A DNA stretch of 64,000 bases from CANQBR01 sp964641395. GTDB taxonomy: Bacteria; Bacillota; Negativicutes; Acidaminococcales; Acidaminococcaceae. The notes under the pieces were generated by a model, which was not told the DNA's origin, did not search any database, and saw nothing but the letters and a program-made list of their open reading frames with translations. Numbering within the stretch: position 1 is the first letter of the stretch; every line of letters begins with the position of its first letter. The stretch is from contig CAZXKQ010000006.1 in NCBI GenBank assembly GCA_964641395.1, positions 10,440 through 74,439 of the forward strand, written 5' to 3'. Positions 42,238 to 50,572 of the stretch are shown in pieces. Position numbers and translations under genes: made by a program.

Positions 42238-43889
42238 AGAAGGTCTTCCCCGTCCCCTACGGCAGCAAGGACATCCTGCCCCAGGAAATGCGGCAGCGGC
42301 GGCAGGTGGAAAACGCCATCCTGGCCGTCTTTGAGGGGGCCGGCTACAGCCAGGTCCGCACCCCCGTCTTTGAGTACGCCTCCACCTACGGAGGGCCTAG
42401 CGGCAAGGCGGACTTCCGCCTCTTCGACCGGCGCAACAACCTGCTCATCCTCCGCAACGATATGACGGCGGCCATCGCCCGGCTGGCCTCCACCCGCCTC
42501 CAGGACGGCCCCAGGGTGAAACGGCTCTGCTATGTGGCCAACCTCTACCGCTACGAGGAGATCCAGGAGGGCCGGCAGTGCGAGTTCGAACAGGCCGGCT
42601 TAGAGCTGTTGGGAGCCCAGGGCCCTGCCGCCGACGCCGAGGTGATAGCCCTGGCAGTAGAGGCCCTGCTGGCCGCCGGCCTGGCTAAGTTCACCATCAG
42701 CCTGGGCCAGGTGGAATTCATCAGCGGTATCGCCGCCGCCTGCTCCCTGGGCCCGGACCAGCTTGCCGCCTTGCAGGACTGCCTGCGGCGGCGGGATGCG
42801 GTAGGCCTGCAAGAACTGGCCGACAGTCTGACCGCCGCCCCCCGCCCCGCCCGGGACTTGCTGGCGGACCTCCTCTTCCTGAAGGGAGGCCCCAGCCTCC
42901 TGGAGGAGCTGCAAGAGAAGATAGAGGAACCCCTCTGCCGGCAGGCCCTGGCAGATCTGGCCGCCATCCTGGCAGAACTGGAGGCCGCCCATCCCCAGGC
43001 TGCCAGCTACGTAGAGCTGGACCTAGGCCTCTACCGCTCCTTTGACTACTACACCGGCATGCTGTTTGAAATCTACCTGCCGGAAATGGGTTACACCATC
43101 GCCGGCGGCGGCCGCTACGACACCATGATGCGCTTTTACGGCAGCGACTGCCCTGCCACCGGCTTCGCCCTAGGGGTGGACAGGATCATGCTGGCCTTGG
43201 AGCGCAGCGGGCAGGCCGCCGTAAACCGGGCCCACGAGTACCTGACCATCGCCCTGCCTAAGGGCAAGCTCTTCGCCAAGGCGGTAGACCTCTTGGCCAA
43301 GGCAGGCTACAGCGCCGCCAACCTGACGGAGGACTCCCGCAGGCTGGTGCTCAGCAACCCGGTCAGCAAGGTCCGCTTCATCATCGCCAAAACCGTAGAC
43401 GTGCCCACCTATGTGGAATACGGGGCCGCCGACCTAGGCGTCATCGGCAAGGACGTCCTCCTGGAGCAGGAGAAGGACGTGGTGGAGCTGTTAGACCTAG
43501 GCTTCGGCCGCTGCCGCCTGATGCTGGCGGTGCCCCAAGGGCAGGTGCGGCCCCGGCTCACCGACTACGCCCACCTGCGGGCCGCCACCAAGTACCCCCA
43601 CTGCGCCCGCCGCTTCTTCAACCAGCTAGGCATCCAGGCGGAGACGGTGGATCTTAACGGCAGCATCGAACTAGGCCCCCTCATCGGCCTCAGCGAGATG
43701 ATCGTGGACATAGCGGAGTCCGGCCGCACCCTGCGGGAGAACAAATTGGTGGAGGTGGCCACCATCTTTACCGCCACTGCCCGCCTCATCGCCAACAGGG
43801 CCAGCCTGCGGCTGAAATACCCCCGCCTCCTAGCCCTGGTACAGAGGCTGCGGGCCCTGCTAGAGGAGGAAGAACATGAAGATAATTGA
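42234..43889 (+). CDS. hisZG: HisZ-HisG fusion: ATP phosphoribosyltransferase with regulatory domain
   Basis: One 551-residue frame carries two proteins that are normally separate. Residues 1 to about 325 are HisZ, a paralogue of the HisRS catalytic core (YGSKDILPQEM, RNDMTAAIARL, YYTGMLFEIYLP and AGGGRYD). From about residue 334 a complete short-form HisG follows (LTIALPKGKLF, AADLGVIGKDVL, VDIAESGRTLREN). Short HisG needs HisZ for activity and histidine feedback, so covalent linkage fixes a 1:1 ratio. No frameshift is involved. It catalyses the first step of histidine synthesis and overlaps hisD by 14 bp. Confidence 0.95.
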   Translation: MKKVFPVPYGSKDILPQEMRQRRQVENAILAVFEGAGYSQVRTPVFEYASTYGGPSGKADFRLFDRRNNLLILRNDMTAAIARLASTRLQDGPRVKRLCYVANLYRYEEIQEGRQCEFEQAGLELLGAQGPAADAEVIALAVEALLAAGLAKFTISLGQVEFISGIAAACSLGPDQLAALQDCLRRRDAVGLQELADSLTAAPRPARDLLADLLFLKGGPSLLEELQEKIEEPLCRQALADLAAILAELEAAHPQAASYVELDLGLYRSFDYYTGMLFEIYLPEMGYTIAGGGRYDTMMRFYGSDCPATGFALGVDRIMLALERSGQAAVNRAHEYLTIALPKGKLFAKAVDLLAKAGYSAANLTEDSRRLVLSNPVSKVRFIIAKTVDVPTYVEYGAADLGVIGKDVLLEQEKDVVELLDLGFGRCRLMLAVPQGQVRPRLTDYAHLRAATKYPHCARRFFNQLGIQAETVDLNGSIELGPLIGLSEMIVDIAESGRTLRENKLVEVATIFTATARLIANRASLRLKYPRLLALVQRLRALLEEEEHEDN

Positions 43890-45237
43890 CGCGCGGACCA
43901 TGACGGCGGCAGAAAAGGCCGCCCTCATGAGGAAGCCTGCCTTCGATGAGCAGGTCCTCAGCCCCCAGGTCCAGGCCGGGGTCACCGCCCTCTTCGGCGC
44001 CCCCCTCAGCGCCCCCCAGGTGGTAGAGAAGATCGTGGGAGAGGTGCGCCGGCAGGGAGACGCCGCCCTCTTTCGCTATACCAAGCTGCTGGACCGGGCA
44101 GACCTAGGGCCGGAGAGCCTGCGGGTCAGCCCCGCTGAATTCGCCCAGGCGGCAGCCGCCGCCCAGCCCCAGGTGGTGGCCGCCCTCCGACGGGCCATAG
44201 CCAATGTGCGGGCCTTCCACCAGGAGCAGCTGCCTAAGACCTGGCTCACCTCCCGGCCCTACGGCTCCCTGCTAGGCCAAAAGGTGACCCCGGTGGATTC
44301 CGTAGGCATCTACGTCCCCGGCGGCACCGCCGCCTACCCCTCCAGCGTAATCATGAACGCCTGTCCCGCCCAGGTGGCCGGGGTGCCCCGCATCCTCATG
44401 GCCGTACCTCCCGGCAGGGACGGGAAGGTCAATCCCTATGTGTTAGTCACCGCCCAGCTGCTGGGCATAGAGGAGATCTACAAGATGGGCGGGGCCCAGG
44501 CCATCGCCGCCCTGGCCTACGGCACGGAGACGGTGCCTAAGGTGGAGAAGATCAGCGGCCCCGGCAACATCTTCGTCACCCTGGCCAAGAAGGCGGTCTA
44601 CGGCCATGTGGACATCGACATGCTGGCCGGCCCTAGCGAGATCCTCATCCTGGCGGACGACAGCGCCGAGCCTGCCTATCTGGCCGCCGACCTGCTGAGC
44701 CAGGCGGAGCACGACCCCCTGGCCAGCGCCATCCTGATCACCACCAGCGAGGCAGTGGCCACGGCAGTGGCGGCGGAACTGGAGGGCCAGCTGGCCCGGC
44801 TGCCCCGCCAGGCCATAGCCGGCGCCGCCCTGGCAGGCCAGGGGAAGCTCATCCTGGCGGCGGACACGGCTGCCATGGTAGAGCTGGCCAACCTGTCCGC
44901 CCCGGAGCACTTAGAGCTCATGACTGCCGACCCCTTCGCCCTGCTGCCCTACATCCGCAATGCGGGGGCCGTCTTCCTGGGCCGCTACTCCCCCGAACCC
45001 TTGGGGGATTACTACGCCGGCCCCAACCACGTGCTGCCTACCGGCGGCACGGCCAAGTTCTATTCGGTGCTGAACGTGGAGACCTTCATGAAGAAGACCA
45101 GCATCATCGCCTACACCGCCCCTGCCCTAGAAGCGGCGGCGGCAGACATCATCACCCTGGCGGAGGCAGAGGGGCTGGACGCCCACGCCGCCGCCCTGCG
45201 CCAGCGCCTGCAAGGAGGGCAAGCATGGAAGAAGTAA
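43876..45237 (+). CDS. hisD: Histidinol dehydrogenase
   Basis: A 453-residue zinc enzyme for the last two oxidations of histidine synthesis. It shows GIYVPGGTAAYPSSV, GAQAIAALAYGTE, KISGPGNIFVT, DMLAGPSEILI and the catalytic region APEHLEL. The N-terminus is about 20 residues longer than many. The start lies inside hisZG with a gaggagg site. Confidence 0.96.
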   Translation: MKIIDARTMTAAEKAALMRKPAFDEQVLSPQVQAGVTALFGAPLSAPQVVEKIVGEVRRQGDAALFRYTKLLDRADLGPESLRVSPAEFAQAAAAAQPQVVAALRRAIANVRAFHQEQLPKTWLTSRPYGSLLGQKVTPVDSVGIYVPGGTAAYPSSVIMNACPAQVAGVPRILMAVPPGRDGKVNPYVLVTAQLLGIEEIYKMGGAQAIAALAYGTETVPKVEKISGPGNIFVTLAKKAVYGHVDIDMLAGPSEILILADDSAEPAYLAADLLSQAEHDPLASAILITTSEAVATAVAAELEGQLARLPRQAIAGAALAGQGKLILAADTAAMVELANLSAPEHLELMTADPFALLPYIRNAGAVFLGRYSPEPLGDYYAGPNHVLPTGGTAKFYSVLNVETFMKKTSIIAYTAPALEAAAADIITLAEAEGLDAHAAALRQRLQGGQAWKK

Positions 45238-46430
45238 AACTGCGCCACAACCTGGCCGGCCTTGAAGATTACCAGGTGGAGCATGTGGCCGCCTCCATCA
45301 TCGTCAACGCCAACGAAAGCAACTACCCCCTGCCGGAGCCGGTCATTGCCGCCGTCAGCGAAGCGGTAGGCAGCTTCCCCTTTAACCGCTATCCCCCCCT
45401 CCAGGCGGAGACCCTGGCGGGGGTCATCGCCGCCGACCTAGGCCTGGCGGCAAACTGCGTGGCCATCGGCAACGGCAGCAGCGAGTTGCTGGAGCGGGCC
45501 TGTTATGCCCTAGGGGGGCCGGGCAAGAAGCTGGCCTTCCCCTACCCCTCCTTCTCCATGTACGGAGAATACGCCGCCCTCAGCGACAGCCAGCCAGCCC
45601 CCTTCTCCCTCACCCCTGAGGGCTACCTGGACCCGGAGCGGCTCATCGCCTTCTGCCAGGAGCAGCAGCCAGCCCTTTTGATCCTCTGCAATCCTAATAA
45701 TCCTACTGGCAATTACAACAGTTTGGCGGTGATGGAGAAGATCATCGCCGCCGTCCCCTGCCCGGTCATCGCCGACGAGGCCTACATGGAATTCGCCTCC
45801 AGCAACGAAGTGGACCCCCAGGACCACCGGCCCCTGGAAAAACTCTGGCAGGTGGCCGGCTCCTGCCTCACCATCCTCCACAAGTACAGCAACCTGATGA
45901 TCTTCCGCACCTTTTCCAAGGCCTACGGCCTGGCCGGGCTGCGCTGCGGCTATGCAGTAGGCAGCGTAGGCCTGATCCGGGCCCTGAGCAAGGCCCTCCT
46001 CCCCTACCACGTGAACGCCTTCTCCCTCTCGGTGGCCCAGACTGTCTACCAGCACAAGGAGCTGTACAGGAGCAGGGTGGCCCAGATCAAGGAGGAGCGG
46101 GATAAGTTGGCGGCCGGCCTAGCCGCCCTAGGCTTCAAGCTGTGGCCTACCGCCACCAACTTCGTCACCCTCTGCCCCCAGGGCGGGCAGGTACGGCCCC
46201 TGGCCACCCTCTACGGCCGCCGCTACGACAGGCTGCTGGCCGTTAACAAGCCAGAGGCCGCCGCCGGCAAGTTCCTCTTCCGCTACCTGTTGGAGCAGGG
46301 CATCCTGGTGCGGGATTACAGCACCCATCCAGCCCTCAGCGGGGCCATCCGCATCACCATAGGCCTGCCTGAGGAAAATAAGCAGATCTTACACCACCTC
46401 ACCACCCTCTGTAAGGAGGTGCTAGCCTAA
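45225..46430 (+). CDS. hisC: Histidinol-phosphate aminotransferase
   Basis: A 401-residue class I PLP aminotransferase. It has the NANESNYPLP substrate region, NPNNPTGNY, DEAYMEF and RTFSKAYGLAGLRCG with the PLP lysine. It is longer than the typical length near 355-370, mainly in the C-terminal half. It overlaps hisD by 13 bp. Confidence 0.95.
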   Translation: MEEVKLRHNLAGLEDYQVEHVAASIIVNANESNYPLPEPVIAAVSEAVGSFPFNRYPPLQAETLAGVIAADLGLAANCVAIGNGSSELLERACYALGGPGKKLAFPYPSFSMYGEYAALSDSQPAPFSLTPEGYLDPERLIAFCQEQQPALLILCNPNNPTGNYNSLAVMEKIIAAVPCPVIADEAYMEFASSNEVDPQDHRPLEKLWQVAGSCLTILHKYSNLMIFRTFSKAYGLAGLRCGYAVGSVGLIRALSKALLPYHVNAFSLSVAQTVYQHKELYRSRVAQIKEERDKLAAGLAALGFKLWPTATNFVTLCPQGGQVRPLATLYGRRYDRLLAVNKPEAAAGKFLFRYLLEQGILVRDYSTHPALSGAIRITIGLPEENKQILHHLTTLCKEVLA

Positions 46431-47032
46431 TGGATAAAGAAGGTAGAGAACGCTGCGCCACCGTAGAGCGCAAGACGGCGGAAACCGGCGTCAGCTGCGA
46501 AATCAACCTGGACGGCCAAGGCCTGGCGGACATCAGCACCGGCATCGGCTTCTTCGACCACATGCTGACCCTCTTGGCCAGCCACAGCTTCTGCGACCTG
46601 GCCGTCAACGCCGTAGGGGATCTGGACGTGGACAGCCACCACACTGTGGAGGACTGCGGCCTGGTACTAGGCCAGGCCCTGCGCCAGGCTGTGGGGGACA
46701 AGGCGGGCATGCACCGCTATGGGTCCTGCACCCTGCCTATGGACGAGGCCCTGGTACAGGCGGTCTTGGACTTCTCCGGCCGCCCCTACCTGGTCTTCCA
46801 GGCCCCCATCCCCAAGGTCCAGCTAGGGATCTACGATGCGGAGATGACGGAGGAGTTCTTCCGGGCCCTGGCCACCCAGGCCGGCCTCACCCTCCACATC
46901 CGCCTCCTCAGCGGCAGCAACACCCACCACATAATCGAGGCCATCTTCAAAGCCTTCGCCCACGCCCTGGCCGAGGCGGTGGCCCTGGATCCCCGGGTGA
47001 GGGGGGTGCTGAGCAGCAAAGGAGCCCTCTAG
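46430..47032 (+). CDS. hisB: Imidazoleglycerol-phosphate dehydratase
   Basis: A 200-residue Mn-dependent dehydratase. It is the monofunctional form, without the N-terminal phosphatase domain of the E. coli protein. The paired metal motifs DSHHTVEDCG and NTHHIIEAIFKA are both present, as is GIGFFDHML. The ATG overlaps the hisC stop by one base. Confidence 0.97.
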   Translation: MDKEGRERCATVERKTAETGVSCEINLDGQGLADISTGIGFFDHMLTLLASHSFCDLAVNAVGDLDVDSHHTVEDCGLVLGQALRQAVGDKAGMHRYGSCTLPMDEALVQAVLDFSGRPYLVFQAPIPKVQLGIYDAEMTEEFFRALATQAGLTLHIRLLSGSNTHHIIEAIFKAFAHALAEAVALDPRVRGVLSSKGAL

Positions 47033-47643
47033 TGGAAGAGAGAATCGTCATTATCGACTACGGCATGGGCAACCTGCACAGCGTGACCAAGGCCCTGGCC
47101 GCCGTAGGGGCAGACCCCCTGGTGACCAGCGATCCTGCCCTCATCGCCGCCGCCCACAAGCTGGTGCTGCCGGGGGTGGGAGCCTTTGGGGACTGCATGG
47201 CCAACCTGGAACGGGCCGGCCTCATCCCCGTCCTGCGGCGGCACCTAGCCGCCGGCACCCCCTTCTTAGGCATCTGCCTGGGCCTGCAGGTCCTCTTCGA
47301 GGGCAGCGAAGAAGCCCCCGGAGTGGCAGGGCTGGGAGTGTTCAAGGGCCAGGTACGGCTGCTGCGGACGGAAGAAAAAATTCCCCACATGGGGTGGAAC
47401 CAGTTGCAGCCTGCCTCCCCTTCCCCCCTCTTGGCGGGTGCGGCAGGCCGCTACGTCTACTTCGTCCACAGCTATCACGCCCAGCCGGAGGATAGGAGCC
47501 TGATCACCGCCACCTGCGACTACGGCTGTACCATCACCGCCGCCGTGGGCAGGGGCAGCATCCAGGCCTTCCAGTTCCACCCGGAAAAATCCAGCAGCGT
47601 AGGCCTAGGCCTGCTGCGGGCCTTCAAGGAGTGGCAACCATGA
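47032..47643 (+). CDS. hisH: Imidazole glycerol phosphate synthase glutaminase subunit
   Basis: A 203-residue class I glutamine amidotransferase feeding ammonia to HisF. The triad is visible: nucleophile Cys in FLGICLGLQVLF, and His and Glu in FQFHPEKSS. It starts at GTG 47032, sharing one base with the hisB stop, and overlaps hisA by 4 bp. Confidence 0.97.
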   Translation: MEERIVIIDYGMGNLHSVTKALAAVGADPLVTSDPALIAAAHKLVLPGVGAFGDCMANLERAGLIPVLRRHLAAGTPFLGICLGLQVLFEGSEEAPGVAGLGVFKGQVRLLRTEEKIPHMGWNQLQPASPSPLLAGAAGRYVYFVHSYHAQPEDRSLITATCDYGCTITAAVGRGSIQAFQFHPEKSSSVGLGLLRAFKEWQP

Positions 47644-48386
47644 TCATCTATCCTGCCATTGACATTAGAAACGGCCGCTGCGTCCGCCTCACCGAGGGCC
47701 GCTTCGACAGGGAGACGGTCTACTTTGAGGATCCGGCAGAAGTGGCCCTCCGGTGGCAGAGCCAGGGGGCCGGCTTCCTCCACCTGGTGGACCTGGACGG
47801 GGCCCTGGCGGGAGAGAGCCGCAACCTGCCCACCCTCCGCCGCATCCTGGCCCAGGTAAGCATACCGGTGCAGGTGGGAGGGGGCATCCGCAGCCTGGCC
47901 GCCATGGAGAAACTGTTCAGCCTGGGCGTGGCCCGGGTGATCATCGGCAGCGCGGCGGTACGGGAGCCCCAGCTGGTGGCAGAGGCCTGCCGCCTCTACC
48001 CCGGCCGCATCGCCGTAGGCATCGATGCCAGGGAGGGCCGGGTGGCCATAGGCGGGTGGAAGGAGGAGGGCGGCCTTACCGCCACGGAACTGGCCCAGGC
48101 CATGGCCGCCTACGGAGTCAGCACCCTCATCTTCACCGACATAGCCCGGGACGGCTGTCTCAGCGGGGTGAACGCCCCTGCCACTGCCGCCCTGGCCCAG
48201 GCCTGCGGCCTGCCTGTCATCGCCAGCGGCGGCCTAGCCTCCCTAGAAGACATCAAGACCCTGCTGGGCTACGGGGAGGCCATCGCCGGCTGCATCATCG
48301 GCAAGGCCCTCTACAGCGGCGCCGTCAGCCTGAGGGAGGCCCTGGCCCTGGCCGCTGGGAAGGAGGCCCCTGCCTATGCTGACTAA
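47640..48386 (+). CDS. hisA: ProFAR isomerase
   Basis: A 248-residue TIM barrel catalysing the Amadori isomerisation of 5'-ProFAR. Catalytic Asp are in YPAIDIRNGRCVRL and FTDIARDG; phosphate sites are VGGGIRS and ASGGLASLED. The ATG at 47640 overlaps the hisH stop (ATGA) with aaggag upstream, which is preferred to an earlier in-frame start. Confidence 0.97.
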   Translation: MIIYPAIDIRNGRCVRLTEGRFDRETVYFEDPAEVALRWQSQGAGFLHLVDLDGALAGESRNLPTLRRILAQVSIPVQVGGGIRSLAAMEKLFSLGVARVIIGSAAVREPQLVAEACRLYPGRIAVGIDAREGRVAIGGWKEEGGLTATELAQAMAAYGVSTLIFTDIARDGCLSGVNAPATAALAQACGLPVIASGGLASLEDIKTLLGYGEAIAGCIIGKALYSGAVSLREALALAAGKEAPAYAD

Positions 48387-49134
48387 GCGCATCATCCCCT
48401 GCCTGGACGTGAAGGACGGCCGGGTAGTGAAGGGCACCAACTTCGTGGGCCTGCGGGATGCCGGCGACCCAGTGGAAAGGGCGGCGGCCTACGACAGGGA
48501 AAACGCTGACGAACTAGTGTTCTTAGACATTACTGCCACCCACGAAGGGCGGCGCTCCATGCTGGACGTAATCAGGGCCACTGCCGGCCAGGTCTTCATG
48601 CCCCTCACCGTAGGGGGAGGCCTAGGCAGCGTGGAGGACATCCGGGCCGCCCTGCGGGCGGGGGCGGATAAGACCTCCCTGAACAGCGCCGCCGTCCGCC
48701 AGCCCCAGCTCATCGCCGCCGGCGCCCAGCTCTTCGGCCGCCAGTGCATAGTGGTGGCCATCGACGCCAAGCGCTGCGGCTACCGGCGCTGGGAGGTGTA
48801 CGTTGAGGGGGGCCGCAGGCCCACCGGCATAGACGCAGTAGCCTGGGCCCAGCAGGCCGTAGCCCTGGGTGCGGGGGAGATCCTCCTCACCAGCATGGAC
48901 AGCGACGGTACCCAGGCCGGCTACGACATCCCCCTGACCAAGGCCATCAGCAGCCTGGTCAAGGTGCCCATCATCGCCAGCGGCGGGGCCGGCAGCCTGG
49001 CCGACTTCTACCAGGTGCTGCAGGAGGGAGGGGCTGACGCCGTGCTGGCCGCCTCCGTCTTCCACTACAAAACCTTTACCATCCGCCAGGTGAAAGAGTA
49101 CCTGCGGCAGCGGGGCATAGAGGTGAGACTGTGA
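48376..49134 (+). CDS. hisF: Imidazole glycerol phosphate synthase cyclase subunit
   Basis: A 252-residue TIM barrel paralogue of HisA. It opens MLTKRIIPCLDVKDGRVVKG with catalytic Asp11; the second Asp is in LTSMDSDGT. It overlaps hisA by 11 bp. With HisH it makes IGP and AICAR. Confidence 0.97.
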   Translation: MLTKRIIPCLDVKDGRVVKGTNFVGLRDAGDPVERAAAYDRENADELVFLDITATHEGRRSMLDVIRATAGQVFMPLTVGGGLGSVEDIRAALRAGADKTSLNSAAVRQPQLIAAGAQLFGRQCIVVAIDAKRCGYRRWEVYVEGGRRPTGIDAVAWAQQAVALGAGEILLTSMDSDGTQAGYDIPLTKAISSLVKVPIIASGGAGSLADFYQVLQEGGADAVLAASVFHYKTFTIRQVKEYLRQRGIEVRL

Positions 49135-49793
49135 TGCAGATAGATTTAGATAAGTTAAAATTTGACGAAAGGGGCCTCATCCCCGCCGTGGTCCAGGACG
49201 CCCGCACCAAGGCGGTGCTGATGCTGGCCTATATGAACAAGGAGTCCCTGGCCAAGACCCTGGCCAGCGGCTACACCTGGTTCTACAGCCGCAGCCGGCA
49301 GGAACTGTGGCCTAAGGGGGCCACCAGCGGCCACACCCAGAGGGTGCTGGGCATCGCCTACGACTGCGATGCGGACGCCCTGCTGGTGGAGGTGGAGCAG
49401 AAGGGGGCGGCCTGCCATACTGGCGCCTACAGCTGCTTCTTCAACCAGTTCTACCAGGCAGCCCCCCAGCCTGGGCAGGAGCCGGCGGCCCTATCCCAGG
49501 TGCTGGAGGAGCTCTACCAGGTCATCCAGTGGAAGCGGCAGCACGGCGGCGCCAAGAGTTACACCAAGTACCTCTTCACCTCCGGCCAGGACAAGATCCT
49601 CAAGAAGGTGGGGGAAGAGGCGGCAGAGACCCTCATCGCCTCTAAGAACCAGAGCCAGGAAGAGGTGCTGTACGAAATGAGCGACCTGTGGTACCACTGC
49701 CTGGTGCTGCTGGCCCACCACGATATCAGCCCTGCCCGGCTGTTAGCCGAGTTAGCCGGCCGCCGCGCTAAGGAAAACAACAGTAAGTACTGA
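49134..49793 (+). CDS. hisIE: Phosphoribosyl-AMP cyclohydrolase / phosphoribosyl-ATP pyrophosphatase
   Basis: A 219-residue fusion. The HisI half has the zinc/metal motifs (CDCDADALL-like YDCDADALLVEVEQ, then CHTGAYSCF). The HisE half begins about residue 120 and has KKVGEEAAETLIASKN and EMSDLWYHCLVL. It catalyses steps two and three and closes the operon. ATG at 49134 shares one base with the hisF stop; a GTG one codon upstream is an alternative. Confidence 0.96.
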   Translation: MQIDLDKLKFDERGLIPAVVQDARTKAVLMLAYMNKESLAKTLASGYTWFYSRSRQELWPKGATSGHTQRVLGIAYDCDADALLVEVEQKGAACHTGAYSCFFNQFYQAAPQPGQEPAALSQVLEELYQVIQWKRQHGGAKSYTKYLFTSGQDKILKKVGEEAAETLIASKNQSQEEVLYEMSDLWYHCLVLLAHHDISPARLLAELAGRRAKENNSKY

Positions 49794-49799
49794 GCCCCC

Positions 49800-49852
49800 T
49801 TGACAGAGCCAGGCCCCTGCCTTATAATGACAGTGACATATTTAAAAATATG
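49800..49852 (+). promoter_or_regulatory. arsR promoter and operator-like palindrome
   Basis: A perfect promoter, TTGACA (49800-49805), 17 bp, TATAAT (49823-49828), begins just after hisIE. An inverted repeat CATATTT-aa-AAATATG (49837-49852) lies at the start site, as expected for an autoregulated ArsR/SmtB repressor. Confidence 0.85.
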
Positions 49853-49866
49853 AAAGGATAGATAGT

Positions 49867-50145
49867 ATGCGGGATTACGGGGAAGTAGCCAATCTTTTCA
49901 AAGCCCTAGGCGATGCCAGCCGGCTGAAGATCTTAGACCTTTTGGCAGCCGGCCCCTTGAATGCCGGCAGCCTGCAGAGCAAGACCGGCATCGGCCAGTC
50001 CACCCTCTCCTACCATATGAACATCCTCTGCCAGGCCGGGCTGGTGCTCTGTCAAAAACAGGGCCGCAACATGATCTACAGCCTGAGCGGTGACAGCGCC
50101 AAGGCCGCCCGCAAGTGGCTGAAGGCCCTGGGCAAGGCTGGCTGA
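49867..50145 (+). CDS. ArsR/SmtB-family regulator
   Basis: A 92-residue winged helix protein (LFKALGDASRLKILDLL, then TGIGQSTLSYHMNILCQAGLV as recognition helix region, then GRNMIYSL wing). It lacks the CVC metal motif of arsenic sensors. Cys residues are at ILCQ and LVLCQ only, so the inducer is unknown. The operator-like palindrome upstream suggests autoregulation. The MFS exporter downstream has its own promoter but may be a second target. Confidence 0.88.
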   Translation: MRDYGEVANLFKALGDASRLKILDLLAAGPLNAGSLQSKTGIGQSTLSYHMNILCQAGLVLCQKQGRNMIYSLSGDSAKAARKWLKALGKAG

Positions 50146-50244
50146 AGAACCTGGCAGTCTCCCTTTAGCTGAAGGCTGGGCAGGAAGAGCCTGGGCCGGC
50201 TCACGGCAGCTGAAAAATTTTTTAAGAAAAAGTTCTATTAGCCC

Positions 50245-50273
50245 TTGCTAACTGGCAAGGGCTGTGTTATAAT
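50245..50273 (+). promoter_or_regulatory. Promoter of the candidate small RNA
   Basis: TTGCTA (50245-50250), 17-bp spacer, TATAAT (50268-50273). A perfect inverted repeat AGCCCTTGC/GCAAGGGCT (50240-50263) overlaps the -35 and could be an operator. Confidence 0.75.
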
Positions 50274-50279
50274 ACAAGC

Positions 50280-50463
50280 ATGAGTTAGGTATAGCTAACC
50301 CCTCTGCTCCCTTCCTTCTGGATTTTGAACCTTAGCCTTGACCCTTCCTCACTCAGGCAGAGGAGCTAGACCTGCTCAGACCAACTGCTTTGCTAAAGCC
50401 TTCTTAGCAAGCCGTATTTTCCTCCACCTGAGGGCCGCAGGCGTGACTGCGGCCCTCTCTTTT
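50280..50463 (+). ncRNA. Candidate structured small RNA of unknown class
   Basis: About 184 nt between a good promoter and a strong terminator, with no convincing open frame. The first 98 nt fold as a rod: TGAG, AGGT, TAGCT and CCTCTGC (50281-50307) pair in order with GCAGAGG, AGCTA, ACCT and CTCA (50357-50378). A second hairpin is TTGCTAA/TTAGCAA (50390-50410). The terminator is GAGGGCCGC/GCGGCCCTC (50430-50457) plus TCTTTT. Unpaired segments are pyrimidine-rich (TCCCTTCCTTC, ACCCTTCCTC, TTTTCCTCC) and complementary to Shine-Dalgarno sequences. It matches no class I can name; a leader role for the MFS gene is less likely because that gene has its own promoter. Confidence 0.6.
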
Positions 50464-50499
50464 GCCTGTTGAGTTCACCTAACTTTCACCTTTCCGCCA

Positions 50500-50528
50500 T
50501 TGCTTTCCCCTGGGACTGATGGTAGAAT
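50500..50528 (+). promoter_or_regulatory. MFS exporter promoter
   Basis: TTGCTT (50500-50505), 17-bp spacer, TAGAAT (50523-50528), placing the start point about 38 bp before the gene. Confidence 0.65.
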
Positions 50529-50572
50529 TGTGGAAATAGAAAACAGTGCTAACCGAGAAAGCCGGTGATAAT

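Noticed and set aside
50280..50463. 6S RNA
   Set aside because: The length fits, but the paired rod closes only the first 98 nt and leaves a separate hairpin and terminator, unlike 6S RNA whose ends close the whole molecule around a central bubble.
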